Assembly: GCF_002119405.1 (NCBI RefSeq) | Contig: NZ_MTBG01000018.1 | Span: 1 to 64,000, forward strand | Reading direction: 5' to 3' | Length of the DNA: 64,000 bases | Source of the DNA: Pseudoruegeria sp. SK021 | GTDB taxonomy: Bacteria > Pseudomonadota > Alphaproteobacteria > Rhodobacterales > Rhodobacteraceae | Shown: positions 8,887 through 17,186 of the stretch, piece after piece | How positions within the stretch are numbered: the first letter of the stretch is position 1 | How the letters are laid out: each line of letters begins with the position of its first letter | The notes under the pieces: generated by a model | Database searches by the model: none | The model's input: only the letters and a program-made list of their open reading frames with translations | Told to the model about the DNA's origin: nothing | Program-made: the position numbers and the translations under genes

Positions 8887-9205
8887 GTTAACGATGCGTC
8901 AGACGCCTTTTGTCTTGACGTGTCAGAAGAAATTGAAATGGTTGTCACCGGGCCTCACGGGCTTGGCAACGGCATACCTGCATCGGATTCCTCTGATGGC
9001 CCAAGGAAAGACCGAGCAGGTTTGTGCCGACCTGACTGACTACACAACGAATGGAGGACCGCCAAGACGCGCCCCCGCCTGATACCGGCGGGTCAGCCAA
9101 GCCGACAACCCGAGCCCAAAAAAACAGCATCCGGCCAGCGGCAACCCCGCGAACGAGAATGCGGTGCCGGTCACGAATTAAGACGTCCAAAAAGGGGAAC
9201 ATATA
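8887..9205. other. Intergenic region before the dipeptide operon
   Basis: There is no convincing gene here; a 62-codon open frame at 8894-9082 matches nothing I know and lacks a ribosome site. A short GCGT-cag-ACGC stem at about 8905-8915 followed by CTTTTGTCTT could be a weak terminator for the cytochrome operon. A second hairpin, CCCGCC (9074-9079) with GGCGGG (9087-9092), lies in the probable dppA leader. The dppA ribosome site is AAGGGG at about 9192-9197. Confidence 0.45.
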
Positions 9206-10801
9206 ATGAATTTGAGATCACGCTTTGCCATGGCAGCAGCCGCCTTGGCGCTAAGCGCCGGCGCGGCCAGCGCGGCAGGAACGTTTGTCTATTGCTCTGA
9301 AGGATCACCCGAGGGGTTCGATCCCGCGCTTTACACATCCGGCACCACCTTCGACGCATCGTCGAAATCGGTCTACAATCGCCTGATGCAGTTCGACACC
9401 GGCACCACCAATGTGGTGCCCGGACTTGCCGAAAGTTATGACGTGTCCGAGGACGGCAAGGAATACACCTTCCATCTACGTCAAGGCGTCAAGTTTCATT
9501 CCAACGACCAGTTCACGCCAACCCGCGACTTCAACGCCGATGACGTGATTTTCAGTTTCGAACGTCAGCGTCTGGACGATCACCCCTATAACGCAGTGTC
9601 CGGCGGCACGTGGGAATATTTCGAAGGCATGTCGATGCCTGACTTGATCGAGTCGATCGAGAAAGTGGACGATCATACCGTCAAATTCGTGCTGACCCGC
9701 CCCGAAGCGCCGTTCGTCGCCAATATGGCGATGGATTTCGCGTCGATCCTGAGTGCGGAATATGCCGAGGCGATGATGGACGCCGGCACGCCCGAGATGC
9801 TGAACCAAGCGCCGATTGGCACCGGGCCGTTCCAGTTTTTGGCCTATCAGAAAGATGCGGTGATCCGCTACACTACCAATCAGGACTATTGGGCCGAGCC
9901 GTCGTCGCTGGACAACCTGATTTTTGCGATCACGCCTGATGCCTCGGTTCGCTATCAAAAGCTGAAAGCTGGCGAATGTCATCTGATGCCCTACCCCAAC
10001 CCGGCTGACATCGAAGCGATGAAATCCGACCCCGACGTCAACATGATGCAGCAAGAGGGCCTGAACGTCGGCTATCTGGCTTACAACACCACCGTCGCGC
10101 CTTACGACAACCCGAAGGTGCGCAAAGCCCTGAACATGGCCATCGACAAGCAGGCGATCATCGATGTGGTGTTCCAAGGCTCTGGTGAGATCGCCAAGAA
10201 CCCGATGCCGCCGACGATGTGGGGGTATAACGACGCCATTGAGGATGATCCGTTTGATCCCGAAGCCGCCAAAGCGATGCTGGAGGCCGAAGGCGTCACC
10301 GATCTGGAGATGAAGATCTGGGCGATGCCGGTACAGCGCCCCTACAACCCCAATGCCCGACGCATGGCGGAACTGATGCAAGCCGACTTCGCCAATATCG
10401 GGGTCGATGTCGAAATCGTCTCGTATGAATGGGGCGAATATCTGGCCCGCTCGCGCGAGATGAACCGCGATGGGGCGATCCTGCTGGGATGGACCGGGGA
10501 CAATGGCGATCCCGACAACTTCCTTGCCGTGCTGCTGGGATGCGATGCGCGCGAAAACTCCAACCGCGCGCAGTGGTGCTATGAGCCGTTCGAAGACCTG
10601 ATCCAAGAAGCCAAAGTGGTGACCGATCCGGCTGAACGGACGGCACTTTATGAAGAGGCACAGGTTGTCTTCAAGGATCAGGCCCCGTGGGCAACCATCG
10701 CCCATTCGGTCGTGTTCGTCCCGATGAGCCCGAAGGTCCAGAACTTCAAGATCGATCCGCTGGGTGGCTTCATCTTCGACGGTGTCTCACTGGCTGATTA
10801 A
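9206..10801 (+). CDS. dppA: Dipeptide ABC transporter substrate-binding protein
   Basis: A 531-residue periplasmic family 5 binding protein that captures peptides for import. It has a cleavable signal peptide ending near SAGAASA-AGT. The mature sequence closely follows E. coli DppA as I remember it: YCSEGSPEGFDPALYTSG at the start, RPEAPFVANMAMDFAS in the middle, WAMPVQRPYNPNARRMAE and GWTGDNGDPDNFLAV near the end, with a Cys pair (CDA...QWCYEPF) in the last third. It is the first gene of an operon with an M24 peptidase, two permeases and two ATPases, so dipeptide uptake is the best reading. A strong hairpin follows its stop codon. Confidence 0.93.
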   Translation: MNLRSRFAMAAAALALSAGAASAAGTFVYCSEGSPEGFDPALYTSGTTFDASSKSVYNRLMQFDTGTTNVVPGLAESYDVSEDGKEYTFHLRQGVKFHSNDQFTPTRDFNADDVIFSFERQRLDDHPYNAVSGGTWEYFEGMSMPDLIESIEKVDDHTVKFVLTRPEAPFVANMAMDFASILSAEYAEAMMDAGTPEMLNQAPIGTGPFQFLAYQKDAVIRYTTNQDYWAEPSSLDNLIFAITPDASVRYQKLKAGECHLMPYPNPADIEAMKSDPDVNMMQQEGLNVGYLAYNTTVAPYDNPKVRKALNMAIDKQAIIDVVFQGSGEIAKNPMPPTMWGYNDAIEDDPFDPEAAKAMLEAEGVTDLEMKIWAMPVQRPYNPNARRMAELMQADFANIGVDVEIVSYEWGEYLARSREMNRDGAILLGWTGDNGDPDNFLAVLLGCDARENSNRAQWCYEPFEDLIQEAKVVTDPAERTALYEEAQVVFKDQAPWATIAHSVVFVPMSPKVQNFKIDPLGGFIFDGVSLAD

Positions 10802-10807
10802 TCGCTT

Positions 10808-10835
10808 GGTCCGGGGCCTTCCGGGGCCCCGGACC
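10808..10835 (+). terminator. Strong hairpin directly after dppA (partial terminator or mRNA stabiliser)
   Basis: GGTCCGGGGCC (10808-10818) pairs perfectly with GGCCCCGGACC (10825-10835) around a six-base loop. There is no T tract and the next ribosome site (AGGAGGG) follows at once. It is therefore more likely to protect the dppA mRNA or cause partial read-through termination than to end the operon. This is a common way to make binding protein in excess over permease. Confidence 0.65.
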
Positions 10836-10851
10836 TCTCAGGAGGGAAAAG

Positions 10852-11949
10852 ATGACAGACCGTTTTGCCGACCTGCGGCAGGTTGCCAGCACTCTTGGGG
10901 TCGACGCCGTCGCGCTGGTTCCCGGCCCAAACTTTACCCGCGCGATGGGGCAAAGCTTCATGAGCCACGAACGCCCCTTTCTGGTGGTGATCCCGGTCGA
11001 CGGCCCCCCCGCCGCAATCGTGCCCAATCTGGAACTTCAGTCGTGGTCGCAAATCGGGTTTGACGGCGAGGTGTTCGATTGGCGCGATCAGGATGGCTAT
11101 AGCGCCGCCTTTACCGCTTTGGCCCGACACTTTCCTCTGCAATCCTTGGCCGTAGAAGGTCAGGTGATGCGGGTTTTCGTGCATCACGCCTTAACTTCTG
11201 CCCTGCCCGGCCTGCGTGTCATTGATGGCGAAGCGGCGATTTCGGGGCTGCGCACGATCAAAACCGCCGACGACATTGCCCGGTTACAAACCGCAATCGA
11301 TTTGTCCGAGCGGGCCTTGGCCCGAACGCTGGATCAGGTCCGCATCGGCCAGACGGAAAAACATATTGAAACGCTGCTGGTCCAAGCGCTGTTCGCCGAA
11401 GGGGCCGAGGATCTGTCCTTTGGTCCCATCGTCGCGGCGGGCGATGGATCGGCACGGCCCCATGCTCATGCCCGCGCCGATTACGCCGTGGCGTCTGGCG
11501 ATGCGCTGCTCTTTGACTTTGGCGGTCGTGCGGGCGGGTTTGCCGCCGACATCACCCGGACAGTTTTTATCGGCCACGCCAGCGACCGTGGCCAAGCCGT
11601 CTATGAGACGGTGCTGCAAGCCAATCTGGCAGGCCAAGCCATTGCTGCCCCCGGCGTCACCGCGCATCAGATCGACGATGCCGTCACTGGCGTGCTGGAA
11701 CGATCCCCCTTTGCTGACCGCATTCGGCATAAAACCGGTCATGGGCTGGGCCGAGATGTGCATGAGGCGCCGCAGATCATGCGCGGCAATCACACCGCAA
11801 TGCAGCCCGGCATGGTGTTTACCGACGAGCCGGGCCTCTACAAAATCGGGGACTTCGGCGTGCGCATCGAAGATGACCTGCTCATCACTGAAACCGGGTG
11901 CCGGTCGCTGACAAGCTTTCCGCGCGACCTGACGATTGTGGGGCGCTGA
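10852..11949 (+). CDS. M24-family aminopeptidase (Xaa-Pro dipeptidase/aminopeptidase P-like)
   Basis: A 365-residue cytoplasmic metallopeptidase with an N-terminal creatinase-like domain (residues 1-130) and a C-terminal pita-bread catalytic domain. The expected metal ligands are all visible: Asp222 (FDFGG), Asp233 (AADITRT), His297 (HKTGHGLG), Glu326 (TDEPGLY) and Glu340 (VRIEDD). The start at 10852 has a near-perfect ribosome site (AGGAGGG). The gene sits between dppA and dppB, so it most likely trims dipeptides, perhaps proline-containing ones, straight after import. Its stop overlaps the dppB start (TGATG). Confidence 0.9.
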   Translation: MTDRFADLRQVASTLGVDAVALVPGPNFTRAMGQSFMSHERPFLVVIPVDGPPAAIVPNLELQSWSQIGFDGEVFDWRDQDGYSAAFTALARHFPLQSLAVEGQVMRVFVHHALTSALPGLRVIDGEAAISGLRTIKTADDIARLQTAIDLSERALARTLDQVRIGQTEKHIETLLVQALFAEGAEDLSFGPIVAAGDGSARPHAHARADYAVASGDALLFDFGGRAGGFAADITRTVFIGHASDRGQAVYETVLQANLAGQAIAAPGVTAHQIDDAVTGVLERSPFADRIRHKTGHGLGRDVHEAPQIMRGNHTAMQPGMVFTDEPGLYKIGDFGVRIEDDLLITETGCRSLTSFPRDLTIVGR

Positions 11950-12956
11950 TGCTGAAATATATGCTGGCACGGCTGGTGACGTTTCTGCCCACCTTTATCG
12001 GGGTCACCTTAATCTCGTTCGCCTTCATCCGGGTCCTGCCCGGCGATCCGATCATCGTCATGGCCGGCGAGCGCGGCATGACCACCGAACGCTATGAGGC
12101 CCTGACGAAGGAATACGGCTTCGATCAACCGCTGCTGGCGCAGTATTGGGATTATTTGACCGGCGTGGTGCAGGGCGATCTTGGGGTGTCCTATGTCACC
12201 AAACGCCCGGTCTGGGACGAATTTTTCACCTTATTCCCCGCCACGTTGGAACTGTCGATCTGCGCCATGGGCTTTGCCTTGCTTCTGGGTCTTCCAGCCG
12301 GAGTGATCGCGGCAGTCAACCGGGGCAAGGTCTTTGATCGCACCCTGATGTCCACCGCGCTGGTCGGCTATTCGATGCCGATCTTCTGGTGGGCGCTGCT
12401 GCTGATCATCGTATTTTCCGGCAATCTGGGCTGGACGCCGGTGTCGGGTCGCATCGACTTGTTGTATTACTTCCCCGATGTCACCGGCTTCATGCTGATC
12501 GACAGCGCGTTGTCGGGGCAAAAAGGGGCGTTCACTTCCGCAGTGCGGCACCTGATCCTTCCCACCATCGTGCTGGGCACCATCCCACTGGCGGTGATCG
12601 CCCGGCAGACCCGCTCTGCCATGCTGGAAGTGCTGAGCGAAGATTATATCCGCACCGCCCGCGCCAAAGGATTGTCGCCGTTCCGGGTCAACGGGCTGCA
12701 CGCGCTGCGCAACGCCCTGATCCCGGTCATCACCGTGATCGGCCTGTCGGTCGGCACCCTGCTGGCCGGGGCGATCCTGACGGAAACCATCTTCAGTTGG
12801 CCGGGGATCGGCAAGTGGATGATCGATAGCATTTTCCGCCGCGATTACCCGGTGGTGCAAGGCGGTCTGCTGCTGATTGCCGTGATGGTCATGATCGTCA
12901 ATCTGACCGTCGACATGCTTTACGGCTTCATCAACCCCAAGATCAGGAAGCGCTGA
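11949..12956 (+). CDS. dppB: Dipeptide ABC transporter permease (DppB type)
   Basis: A 335-residue inner-membrane permease of the BPD_transp_1 family. It starts MLKYMLARLVTFLPTFIGVTLISF, the usual DppB/OppB first helix. The EAA loop that contacts the ATPases appears late (EDYIRTARAKGLSPFRV, followed by HALRNALIPVITVIG). The ATG at 11949 overlaps the peptidase stop (TGATG); an earlier in-frame start at 11898 lies inside the peptidase and is rejected. It is coupled in the same way to dppC at 12956. Confidence 0.93.
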   Translation: MLKYMLARLVTFLPTFIGVTLISFAFIRVLPGDPIIVMAGERGMTTERYEALTKEYGFDQPLLAQYWDYLTGVVQGDLGVSYVTKRPVWDEFFTLFPATLELSICAMGFALLLGLPAGVIAAVNRGKVFDRTLMSTALVGYSMPIFWWALLLIIVFSGNLGWTPVSGRIDLLYYFPDVTGFMLIDSALSGQKGAFTSAVRHLILPTIVLGTIPLAVIARQTRSAMLEVLSEDYIRTARAKGLSPFRVNGLHALRNALIPVITVIGLSVGTLLAGAILTETIFSWPGIGKWMIDSIFRRDYPVVQGGLLLIAVMVMIVNLTVDMLYGFINPKIRKR

Positions 12957-13900
12957 TGACCGAGATTGCATCCAGATCGGGGGACGCGCCCCTGCCAGAC
13001 CCCTTGCCCGAGGGCGGCATCGACCCGGTTTTGGCCCGGCCCGGCGGGTTGCGGGAATTTTGGTATTACTTCCGCGAGAACCGGGGCGCGGTGTTCGGGT
13101 TCTATGCCTTTTTGGTGTTCGCTTTCGTCGCCGCTTTTGCCCCGCTGATCGCACCCTATGATCCGACCGAACAGTTTCGGGACCACATCCTGCAACCGCC
13201 ATTTTGGCAAGACGGCGGCAGTTGGTCCTTTCCATTGGGCACGGATCCTTTGGGCCGAGATATGCTGTCACGCCTATTAAACGGCGCCCGATATTCCTTT
13301 TTCGTCGGGATTGTCGTGGTCACCATCGCCGCGTCTGGCGGTATTCTGGTTGGGCTGATCGCCGGGTTCGCGCCGAAATGGGTCGACACGATCATCATGC
13401 GGATCATGGACATCATTCTGGCCTTCCCCTCCTTGCTGCTGGCACTGGTGCTGGTGGCGATCCTTGGCCCGTCTTTGACCAACGCAATGATCGCCATCGC
13501 CATCGTGCTGCAACCGCATTACGTGCGGCTGACCCGGGCGTCGGTGTTGGGCGAGCGGTCCAAGGACTATGTGACCTCGGCCCGGGTGGCCGGGGCTGGT
13601 CTGCGCCGCCTGATGTTTGTCACCGTGCTGCCAAACTGCCTTGCCCCGATTATCGTGCAGGCGGCCCTGTCGTTTTCGACGGCCATCCTTGATGCCGCAG
13701 CCCTTGGCTTTCTGGGCATGGGCGCACAGCCGCCCACCCCGGAATGGGGAACCATGCTGGCCGAGGCGCGCGAATTCATCCTGCGCGCGTGGTGGGTGGT
13801 GACGTTCCCCGGGCTGGCGATCCTGATCACGGTCTTGGCGATCAACCTGATGGGCGACGGGCTGCGCGACGCCCTCGACCCGAAACTGAAACGGAGCTGA
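12956..13900 (+). CDS. dppC: Dipeptide ABC transporter permease (DppC type)
   Basis: A 314-residue second permease subunit. It has an N-terminal hydrophilic leader, then the OppC-type first helix (GAVFGFYAFLVFAFVAAFAPLIAPYDP). The LGTDPLGRDMLSRLLNGARYS signature and the EAA loop RSKDYVTSARVAGAG follow. It forms the channel with DppB. Start at ATG 12956 shares bases with the dppB stop. A fatty-acid-transporter-like gene follows at once instead of the expected ATPase gene. Confidence 0.93.
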   Translation: MTEIASRSGDAPLPDPLPEGGIDPVLARPGGLREFWYYFRENRGAVFGFYAFLVFAFVAAFAPLIAPYDPTEQFRDHILQPPFWQDGGSWSFPLGTDPLGRDMLSRLLNGARYSFFVGIVVVTIAASGGILVGLIAGFAPKWVDTIIMRIMDIILAFPSLLLALVLVAILGPSLTNAMIAIAIVLQPHYVRLTRASVLGERSKDYVTSARVAGAGLRRLMFVTVLPNCLAPIIVQAALSFSTAILDAAALGFLGMGAQPPTPEWGTMLAEAREFILRAWWVVTFPGLAILITVLAINLMGDGLRDALDPKLKRS

Positions 13901-13904
13901 GCGC

Positions 13905-15212
13905 ATGCTGAACCTGTTGTCCCGCCCTCTTGTCCGGGTTGTCGACCGATATCTGCCTGACCCCTATGTGCTGGTGCTGATCCTGACCATCGTGGTGATG
14001 GCTGCCGCGATGCTGGTCGAAGGCCACGGCCCCGGCGCGGTGATCGAGATGTGGGGCGACGGGTTCTGGTCGCTGCTGCAATTTTCCATGCAGATGCTGC
14101 TGGTGCTGGTGGCAGGCTTCATGATGGCCTCGACCCCGGTGGTGCGCCGGGCGTTGGCGATGCTGGCCACCAAGGCCAAGTCGCCGTCCTCGGCCATCGT
14201 CATGGTGACGCTGATTTCCTTGGCGGCCAGTTGGATCAACTGGGGCTTCGGCTTGGTCGTTGGCGCGCTGTTCGCCAAGGAATTGGCCCGACTGGTCCGG
14301 GTCGATTATCGCCTGCTAGTTGCCTCGGCCTATTCCGGCTTTCTGGTCTGGCACGGCGGTCTGGCCGGGTCGATCCCGCTGTCGGTCGCCACACCGGGGC
14401 ATCCGTTTGAAAGTCTGATTGGCGTCATCAGCACCACCGACTCAACGTTTTCCTTCTACAACATGGCCATCGTGATCGCCTTGTTCATCGCCGTGCCACT
14501 GGTCAACCGCGCCATGCTGCCCTCTGAGGCCGACTCGGTCTATGTCGATCCGGCCAAACTGGGCGACGAGACGGTAAAAGACACCAAACCCGAACGCCCC
14601 GCCGAATGGCTGGAAACCACGCCCTATCTGTCTTGGGTGATCGGCGTTGCCGGGCTGTACTGGCTGGCCAGTTATTTCTTCGGCGGCGGATCACTGTCGC
14701 TGAACGTGGTGAACTTCCTGTTCCTGACGCTGGCAATCTTGCTGCACGGCACGCCCCGCCGGTTGCTGGACAGTTTGGCCGAAGGCATCGGCGGCGCGGC
14801 GGGCATCGTCATCCAGTTTCCGTTCTATGCCGGGATCATGGGGATCATGGTCGCCTCAGGCTTGGCCGCCACCATTTCGGACGCCATGGTGTCTCTGGCC
14901 ACCGAACGCACTTTTCCGTTCTGGACCTTTCTTTCGGCCGGGATCGTCAATTTCTTCGTGCCCTCGGGCGGCGGACAATGGGCGGTGCAGGCCCCCGTGG
15001 TGCTGCCAGCCGCGCTGGAACTGGGGGTTGATCCGGCCCGCGCCGCAATGGCCGTGGCATGGGGCGACGCTTGGACCAACATGATCCAGCCGTTCTGGGC
15101 CCTGCCCATTTTGGGGATCGCCGGATTGCGCGCCAAGGACATCATGGGGTTTTGCGTGATGCACCTGCTGATCGGCGGCGCGATCATCGCAATCGGACTG
15201 ACCTTTCTTTAG
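13905..15212 (+). CDS. AtoE-type short-chain carboxylate transporter
   Basis: A 435-residue membrane protein of the short-chain fatty acid transporter (AtoE/COG2031) family, with about ten to twelve hydrophobic segments. Recognised blocks include the N-terminal [57 protein letters not shown], and the C-terminal [14 protein letters not shown] and [16 protein letters not shown]. It is inserted in frame with the dipeptide operon, 4 nt after dppC and 11 nt before dppD, so it is co-expressed with a peptide importer. A role in exporting or importing an acid derived from the peptide is inference; the family assignment is strong. Confidence 0.88.
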   Translation: MLNLLSRPLVRVVDRYLPDPYVLVLILTIVVMAAAMLVEGHGPGAVIEMWGDGFWSLLQFSMQMLLVLVAGFMMASTPVVRRALAMLATKAKSPSSAIVMVTLISLAASWINWGFGLVVGALFAKELARLVRVDYRLLVASAYSGFLVWHGGLAGSIPLSVATPGHPFESLIGVISTTDSTFSFYNMAIVIALFIAVPLVNRAMLPSEADSVYVDPAKLGDETVKDTKPERPAEWLETTPYLSWVIGVAGLYWLASYFFGGGSLSLNVVNFLFLTLAILLHGTPRRLLDSLAEGIGGAAGIVIQFPFYAGIMGIMVASGLAATISDAMVSLATERTFPFWTFLSAGIVNFFVPSGGGQWAVQAPVVLPAALELGVDPARAAMAVAWGDAWTNMIQPFWALPILGIAGLRAKDIMGFCVMHLLIGGAIIAIGLTFL

Positions 15213-15223
15213 GAGCACCCGCC

Positions 15224-16201
15224 ATGGCCCTGCTGACCATTCGTAATCTTTCGGTCGAATTCGTCACCTCGGGAGGGGCTTTTCGCGCCGTGGACGGGAT
15301 TGATCTGACCGTCGATGCCGGCGAGGTTCTGGCCGTGGTGGGCGAAAGCGGGTCGGGTAAGTCGGTCTCGATGCTCGCACTGATGGGGCTGTTGCCTTGG
15401 ACAGCCACCATCACCGCTGATGAGTTGTCCTTTGGCGGGCGCGACCTGCGCAAGATCACCGCCAAAGAACGCCGGGGCATCGTCGGCAAGGATATCGCGA
15501 TGATCTTTCAAGAACCGATGTCCTCGCTGAACCCCTGCTTCACCGTCGGCTTCCAGATCAAGGAAACCCTGCGCCTGCATCTTGGGATGGACCGGGCCGC
15601 GCGCAATGCCCGGGCGCTGGAACTGTTTGAACAGGTCGGCATTGCCGCCCCCGAAAAGCGCCTGAACGCCTTTCCGCACCAGTTGTCGGGGGGGATGAAC
15701 CAGCGGGTGATGATCGCCATGGCGATCGCCTGCAAGCCGAAGCTTTTGATCGCGGACGAACCGACCACCGCCCTTGATGTCACGATTCAGGCGCAAATTT
15801 TGGACCTTCTGGTCGGGCTGCGCGAGGAAACCGGCATGGGGCTGATCCTGATCACCCATGACATGGGCGTGGTGGCCGAAACCGCCGAGCGGGTCAGCGT
15901 CAACTACGCCGGGCAAAAGGTCGAAGAACAGCCGGTGCGCGCCCTGTTCCGCACGCCGCACCACCCCTATACCGCAGCCCTGCTGGACGCCTTGCCCGAA
16001 CGGGCCAGCAGCCGCCTGTTGCCGACCATTCCCGGGGTCGTTCCGGGGCAGTATGACCGCCCGAAAGGCTGCCTCTTTGCGCCGCGATGCAAATACGCCG
16101 ATGCCCTGTGCGTCAGCACGCCGCCGGTGCCGCAGCCCGACAGCTTGGGTCAGGCCCGCTGCCATTATCCTCTGAACAGCGATGAAAGGCTGGCCTCATG
16201 A
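15224..16201 (+). CDS. dppD: Dipeptide ABC transporter ATPase (DppD type)
   Basis: A 325-residue ATP-binding subunit. It has Walker [12 protein letters not shown]-loop [11 protein letters not shown], signature [14 protein letters not shown], Walker [13 protein letters not shown] and switch His in LITHD. The C-terminal oligopeptide-type extension has the cysteine-containing block [14 protein letters not shown], which in this family often binds an iron-sulfur cluster. ATG 15224 follows AGGAGC. Its stop overlaps the dppF ATG (ATGA), as usual for DppD/DppF pairs. Confidence 0.93.
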   Translation: MALLTIRNLSVEFVTSGGAFRAVDGIDLTVDAGEVLAVVGESGSGKSVSMLALMGLLPWTATITADELSFGGRDLRKITAKERRGIVGKDIAMIFQEPMSSLNPCFTVGFQIKETLRLHLGMDRAARNARALELFEQVGIAAPEKRLNAFPHQLSGGMNQRVMIAMAIACKPKLLIADEPTTALDVTIQAQILDLLVGLREETGMGLILITHDMGVVAETAERVSVNYAGQKVEEQPVRALFRTPHHPYTAALLDALPERASSRLLPTIPGVVPGQYDRPKGCLFAPRCKYADALCVSTPPVPQPDSLGQARCHYPLNSDERLAS

Positions 16202-17172
16202 CCGCCCCCCTCGCCCCGGTTGCTCCGGTCGCATCTGCCGAAAAACTCAGCCGCTTCTATGAGGTCAAGGACGGCGTCTTTGGCAAACCCCAGACTGTGC
16301 GCGCCCTGTCTGAGGTAGATTTTAGCCTGAGCCCCGGCAAGACGCTGGCCGTGGTCGGCGAATCCGGCTGCGGCAAGTCCACCCTCGCCCGGGTAGTCAC
16401 CCTGATCGAACCCCCAACCTCGGGCCGGTTGACCCTGAACGGCACCGAGGCCGTCCCCGAAGCCTGGGCCGATCTACGCACCGATGTGCAAATTGTGTTT
16501 CAGGATCCCTATGGCTCGCTGAACCCGCGCCAGCGTGTGGGCGCCATCTTGGAAGAGCCGCTGATCATCAACCGGCCCGATCTGTCCGCCGCAGACCGGC
16601 AATCCCAAGCCCGCGAGATGTTGAAGCTGGTTGGCCTCAGGGTCGAGCATTTCGACCGCTATCCGCATATGTTCTCAGGCGGTCAACGGCAGCGCATTGC
16701 GGTGGCGCGCGCCTTGATGCTGAACCCAAAAGTTCTGGTTCTGGACGAGCCGGTTTCGGCGCTGGACCTGTCGATCCAGAGTCAGATCCTGAACCTGCTG
16801 GTGGATTTGCAGGATCGTCTTGGGCTGGCCTATCTGTTCATCAGTCACGATCTGTCGGTGGTGCGGCACATGGCCGATGACGTCATTGTCATGTATTTGG
16901 GCCGCGCCGTGGAAACCGCGCCAAAGGATGCGCTGTTTGCAGGGCCGAAGCACCCCTATACCAAAGCGTTGCTGTCTGCGACGCCCCGCGCCGATCCCGA
17001 AGCCGCCAAAACCCGGATCAAGCTGAAAGGCGAATTGCCGTCGCCTTTGGCCACGATCACCGGATGCCCGTTCGCGCCGCGGTGCTGGAAAGTGCAGGAC
17101 CGTTGCCGCAGCGAACTGCCCCTGCTCATGGGCGACACCCACCGCGCGGCCTGTTTCTTTCCTGAAGCCTGA
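16198..17172 (+). CDS. dppF: Dipeptide ABC transporter ATPase (DppF type)
   Basis: A 324-residue second ATPase. Walker [12 protein letters not shown]-loop [13 protein letters not shown], signature [15 protein letters not shown], Walker [13 protein letters not shown] and LFISHD are all intact. A C-terminal CPFAPRC...C cysteine cluster region matches the oligopeptide ATPase tail. It starts in an ATGA overlap with dppD and closes the operon. Its end converges on the secreted protease gene, with 14 nt between stop codons. Confidence 0.93.
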   Translation: MTAPLAPVAPVASAEKLSRFYEVKDGVFGKPQTVRALSEVDFSLSPGKTLAVVGESGCGKSTLARVVTLIEPPTSGRLTLNGTEAVPEAWADLRTDVQIVFQDPYGSLNPRQRVGAILEEPLIINRPDLSAADRQSQAREMLKLVGLRVEHFDRYPHMFSGGQRQRIAVARALMLNPKVLVLDEPVSALDLSIQSQILNLLVDLQDRLGLAYLFISHDLSVVRHMADDVIVMYLGRAVETAPKDALFAGPKHPYTKALLSATPRADPEAAKTRIKLKGELPSPLATITGCPFAPRCWKVQDRCRSELPLLMGDTHRAACFFPEA

Positions 17173-17186
17173 CCTGGGCGGCGCGA

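Noticed and set aside
8894-9082. 62-codon open frame between the cytochrome and dppA genes
   Set aside because: No ribosome site and no family resemblance; the region looks like a leader or intergenic stretch.
9476-10705. 409-codon leftward open frame antisense to dppA
   Set aside because: His/Arg/Val-rich mirror translation; dppA on the other strand is unambiguous.
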